NCBI GenBank assembly: GCA_964626735.1
Contig: CAZVIJ010000065.1
Location: 1-8,006 of the forward strand
Source of the DNA: CAZVIJ01 sp964626735
GTDB lineage: Bacteria; Patescibacteriota; Dojkabacteria; JAOAGR01
Length of the DNA stretch: 8,006 nt
Direction: 5' to 3'
A program made the position numbers and the translations under genes. Below the pieces are notes generated by a model, which saw only the letters and a list, made by a program, of their open reading frames with translations, made no database searches and was not told the origin of the DNA. This document shows, in pieces, positions 5,947 through 8,006 of this stretch (position 1 is the stretch's first letter; every line of letters starts with the position of its first letter).

Positions 5947-5951
5947 GAATC

Positions 5952-6887
5952 ATGAAAAGTATTGCGGATTCAATTCAGGTGCATGATGCTATTCCCACGT
6001 TCGGGAATATTCGCGAAGAGGCTGCGCGATTAGAGTCACTCGGGCAAAACTATTATGCGTCGGCAATCGAAGTCCGTGCATCTGATGGCTCAAAACCGTT
6101 CCAGGTTGTCGAGCCGATGCTGGATTTGCCTGCCGGGACCAGCCTTGCCGTTGTGCCGGAAGAGCGCTACCGCATAACGACGAAAGATATCGACCGCTTC
6201 GGAAAGCAGGACGGATACGTTCCCGGCATGTTCAGCGGCGTTCTCATAGTTCATGACGATAAGCTCGATAAGGAAGTAGCAATTAAGATTTTCGACGGTA
6301 CCGCAAGCAGGCATATCTACAACTCATGGCGCGAGGCGAGGATCACGGCTTCTTTACAGCATCCGAATATTCCGATCGTCTACGATATCGTGGCGTTTCC
6401 GCTCGATGACGGACGGAATATGGTCGGGATGGTTACCGAAGTTCTGGAACCGATACCGGCTGAACTCGATTTGGAAACATCATTACGATACATCGATCAA
6501 GCGGCGAGTGTAATCCAGTACCTTCGCGAGCAAAACGTCGAGCACTTCGACGTGAAACCCGAACACTTCATGCGGGTTCCCGGCACCGACCAGCTGAAGC
6601 TCGTAGATTTCGGACGCGCTTTGGTCGGCGATGACGCGCCGAAGGATCAGCGAGCCGCGCTCGAGATGCGACGAGACCATTTTGCGCAGCTGACCCACTT
6701 TGAACGGCTTGGCGTGGTAGGGCTATCGACGTTCGCCAAACAACTCCTCGATCGGTATCCTGGCATAAGCGAAAAGCCGGAAGTGAAGCGTCTTCTCGAA
6801 CATGCGTACCGCCAAAGGACATTTCAAAGAGAAGGAGATCTCAAAGATTGGGCAAAGAGAATGCGCGAAGCTGTTGAAGAGAAATAA
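5952..6887 (+). CDS. Protein kinase-fold protein (Ser/Thr kinase-like)
   Basis: The 311-aa protein has a kinase core from about residue 76. VAIKIF gives the beta-3 Lys112. WREARITASLQHPNIPIVYDI (126-146) gives the alpha-C Glu128. The hinge region resembles MVTEVLE. The catalytic loop is EHFDVKPEHF (197-206), with Asp200 and Lys202 but His205 where kinases have Asn. LVDFGRA (217-223) is the DFG motif. The N-terminal Gly loop is not canonical, and I see no APE motif after DFG; the C-lobe is short (about 90 residues past DFG). The first ~75 residues are of unknown type. There is no membrane segment, so it is probably a soluble cytoplasmic kinase or pseudokinase; the substrate is unknown. It starts with a leaderless-type promoter and is followed after 29 nt by the 191-aa gene on the same strand. 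Confidence 0.8.
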   Translation: MKSIADSIQVHDAIPTFGNIREEAARLESLGQNYYASAIEVRASDGSKPFQVVEPMLDLPAGTSLAVVPEERYRITTKDIDRFGKQDGYVPGMFSGVLIVHDDKLDKEVAIKIFDGTASRHIYNSWREARITASLQHPNIPIVYDIVAFPLDDGRNMVGMVTEVLEPIPAELDLETSLRYIDQAASVIQYLREQNVEHFDVKPEHFMRVPGTDQLKLVDFGRALVGDDAPKDQRAALEMRRDHFAQLTHFERLGVVGLSTFAKQLLDRYPGISEKPEVKRLLEHAYRQRTFQREGDLKDWAKRMREAVEEK

Positions 6888-6901
6888 ACGTCAGCGCTAG
6901 C

Positions 6902-6910
6902 TGCTATAAT
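6902..6910 (+). promoter_or_regulatory. Extended -10 promoter, leaderless, for the 191-aa gene
   Basis: TGCTATAAT is a perfect extended -10 (TGn-TATAAT), ending 6 nt before the ATG at 6917. It lies within the 29-nt gap after the kinase-like gene, so the downstream gene probably has its own transcript. No -35 match is seen, as expected for extended -10 promoters. Confidence 0.65.
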
Positions 6911-6916
6911 CGGAAC

Positions 6917-7492
6917 ATGGGTCCGAAACAGCTTTCCATACATAATGAGATAGCGCAAGCGCTTCCTCTTGCTGCGCGTGCCATGTCGGGGCGTGATGAA
7001 TTGCGCAGATACCTGCACTTTCTCTCTGTGTTGAGCGCTATCAATATCGGTATCCCTCCGGTTATTGTCGCTCAGAATCCCAATAGGATAGCCATTGCCC
7101 AAACGCTTTCTCTTTTTTCTCCGTACATGTTCATGACGCTATGGGCAATAGACGATAGGCTTCAGGAGCCCATGTTCTGGTACGCGAATATAGCGCATCT
7201 GGGTATTTCGCCAAATATGGACTGTGTGAATTTACAATTCATACCGAGCGATACCGACCCGCTTAATTTCTTCGAAGACCGTTTGATGTACATCGAAGAA
7301 CAAGTTCGCTATACCTCAGAACAGGGAGAAATCGTTCAACGCCACGTGCTTGGCGACGAGGTGCGCACCTCTACCTATCGGGATTTGGGATTTACCCTTA
7401 CGCTCGCCGGACTAGCGGCACGCCCAAAAGAATACCACCTCTGGTATAGCGACAGCACGACGTTCTTGACCGAGCAGAAGCGAGGAGAATGA
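6917..7492 (+). CDS. Hypothetical protein, 191 aa, unrecognised
   Basis: No family is recognised. The ATG start follows a perfect TATAAT by 6 nt. The product begins MGPKQLSIHNEIAQALPLAA. Residues 30-80 are rich in hydrophobic residues (LHFLSVLSAINIGIPPVIVA, then LSLFSPYMFMTLW) but contain Arg and Asn breaks, so a buried helical core or weakly membrane-associated segment are both possible. Residues 110-150 are acidic and charged (NFFEDRLMYIEEQVRY), and the C-terminus contains KEYHLWYSDSTTF. There is one Cys (residue 103). It lies downstream of the kinase-like gene on the same strand and is convergent with the methyltransferase, 28 nt apart. Being a kinase substrate or partner is only a guess from adjacency. 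Confidence 0.75.
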   Translation: MGPKQLSIHNEIAQALPLAARAMSGRDELRRYLHFLSVLSAINIGIPPVIVAQNPNRIAIAQTLSLFSPYMFMTLWAIDDRLQEPMFWYANIAHLGISPNMDCVNLQFIPSDTDPLNFFEDRLMYIEEQVRYTSEQGEIVQRHVLGDEVRTSTYRDLGFTLTLAGLAARPKEYHLWYSDSTTFLTEQKRGE

Positions 7493-7520
7493 GCGTCAAC
7501 TGGATTCTCGGCTATAACAA

Positions 7521-8006
7521 TCAAGCTTTCCTACACAAAGCTTCGCTCCACGGAAATTTATCTTCTAGGAAAATGGGATTCAATTCGGTTCCGCTGAACA
7601 AACCGGGGGAAACAAACATTCTCAACGGAAAGATATGCAGGAAGCCTCCGGGTTTTACAATACCCGCGACGTTTCGTAAAAAAGGCTCGAATTCATTTCC
7701 TCCACGAAGGGCGTATTCTACCCCGTATGCGGTAACGATATCGTACGTCTCCGCGCAGTTTGCGATGTAATCTTCAAAAGAAGCATACAGTAGAGCGATT
7801 TCCGGATGCCGTGCAGCGAGTTCGGCGCGCACGCCGTCTTCGTTATGGTAGTTGCGGTCAACGAAGGTAAGTACGCGAGTTTCAAGATCAAGCGCGTGAG
7901 CAAGCATGAGTTCAGGTTCCGCATAGCCGCTGCCGAGTGAAAGCAATGAGGCAGTCTGTGTATTGAGGTTAGGTTGTATTAGGCGCGACGCTCGTCCGAT
8001 TCGATG
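7521..8006 (-). CDS. Class I SAM-dependent methyltransferase (5' partial)
   Basis: The frame is open to the window edge with no in-frame ATG in the visible part. A TTG at 7946 would start just inside motif I, so the true start lies outside the window. Counting from the edge, motif I is LLSLGSGYAEPE (21-32), whose GxGxxxPE-like segment binds SAM. VLTFVDRNY gives the motif II acidic residue, YDIVTAYGVEYAL resembles motif IV, and IVKPGGFLHIFPLRM is the typical KPGG post-motif strand. These define a Rossmann-fold methyltransferase; the substrate cannot be inferred. The protein ends soon after this region (FPWSEALCRKA), with no C-terminal extension. It is convergent with the 191-aa gene. Confidence 0.85.
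   Translation of the reverse strand, partial: HRIGRASRLIQPNLNTQTASLLSLGSGYAEPELMLAHALDLETRVLTFVDRNYHNEDGVRAELAARHPEIALLYASFEDYIANCAETYDIVTAYGVEYALRGGNEFEPFLRNVAGIVKPGGFLHIFPLRMFVSPGLFSGTELNPIFLEDKFPWSEALCRKA

Larger units (their letters stand above)
5807..5951. other. Divergent intergenic region with inverted repeats
   Basis: This 145-nt gap separates the divergent Ldh2-family and kinase-like genes and contains both their -10 elements. Between them are TTATT-TG-AATAA (5867-5878) and TCTAGC-CGA-GCTAGA (5881-5895), possible regulator-binding sites. I see no ORF or RNA gene in it. Confidence 0.5.

Noticed and set aside
6892..6903. CAGC-GCTA-GCTG palindrome before the 191-aa gene as an operator
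   Set aside because: The arms are only 4 bp and built from overlapping restriction-like palindromes; too short to support a site.
7523..7543. AAGCTTT-N7-AAAGCTT inverted repeat as a terminator
   Set aside because: The stem is only 7 bp and AT-rich, lies within the last codons of the methyltransferase, and has no U tract on either strand.
7489..7770. Plus-strand 93-aa ORF with GAGGAG and an ATGA overlap with the preceding gene
   Set aside because: It is antisense to a convincing methyltransferase with intact SAM motifs, and its own product has no recognisable features.
7944..7946. TTG at 7946 as the methyltransferase start
   Set aside because: It would begin just inside SAM motif I with no preceding strand, and the frame continues to the window edge.
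1..8006. CRISPR array, tRNA, rRNA, insertion sequence or att site
   Set aside because: I saw no regularly spaced repeats, cloverleaf-like segments, transposase motifs or flanking terminal repeats.

Overview
The window looks like a compact, mid-GC bacterial chromosome segment. It carries no rRNA, tRNA, CRISPR array or recognisable mobile element. Several traits fit a Patescibacteria (CPR) genome, possibly Microgenomates: two secreted glycosidase-like proteins with dockerin-type calcium-loop modules, very short intergenic gaps, no Shine-Dalgarno sequences at the credible starts, and -10 hexamers only 5-7 nt upstream of start codons. This placement is inference from family knowledge and has not been tested against a database.

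Layout: (1) 3-1658 (+) is the 3' part of a secreted beta-propeller glycosidase-like protein, with an Asp-box at the very edge, a LamG-like domain and a C-terminal dockerin. (2) 1659-1795 is a short spacer holding a hairpin, an imperfect copy of the preceding gene's last 17 nt, and a marginal 52-codon ORF. (3) 1796-2623 and 2644-3165 (-) are a tandem pair of unrecognised genes. (4) A 59-bp divergent promoter region with a perfect TTGAC-N6-GTCAA inverted repeat separates that pair from the next gene. (5) 3225-4823 (+) is a second secreted dockerin protein: signal peptide, N-terminal dockerin, Pro/Thr/Ser linker and a GH71/GH99-like catalytic domain. (6) 4826-5806 (-) is an Ldh2-family NAD(P)H-dependent oxidoreductase, end-to-end with the glycosidase. 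(7) 5952-6887 (+) is a protein-kinase-fold protein with an altered catalytic loop. (8) 6917-7492 (+) is an unrecognised gene with its own promoter. (9) 7521-8006 (-) is a 5'-truncated class I SAM-dependent methyltransferase.

How the genes relate: the two dockerin proteins probably belong to one extracellular carbohydrate-active system, because both carry the same Cys-x9-Cys signature around the first calcium loop. They flank the two-gene orphan cassette, which may or may not be connected. The dehydrogenase, kinase-like protein, 191-aa orphan and methyltransferase show no obvious shared pathway. Each credible start has its own -10-like element, so most genes look individually transcribed as leaderless messages rather than as long operons.

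The clearest unusual signals are the leaderless promoter pattern at all six visible starts (which also corrects two start codons), the Ldh2 protein lacking both histidines expected in its family, the kinase with His in place of the catalytic-loop Asn, the Cys-clamped dockerins and the orphan gene pair. I found no convincing evidence for a complete novel defence or mobile system.
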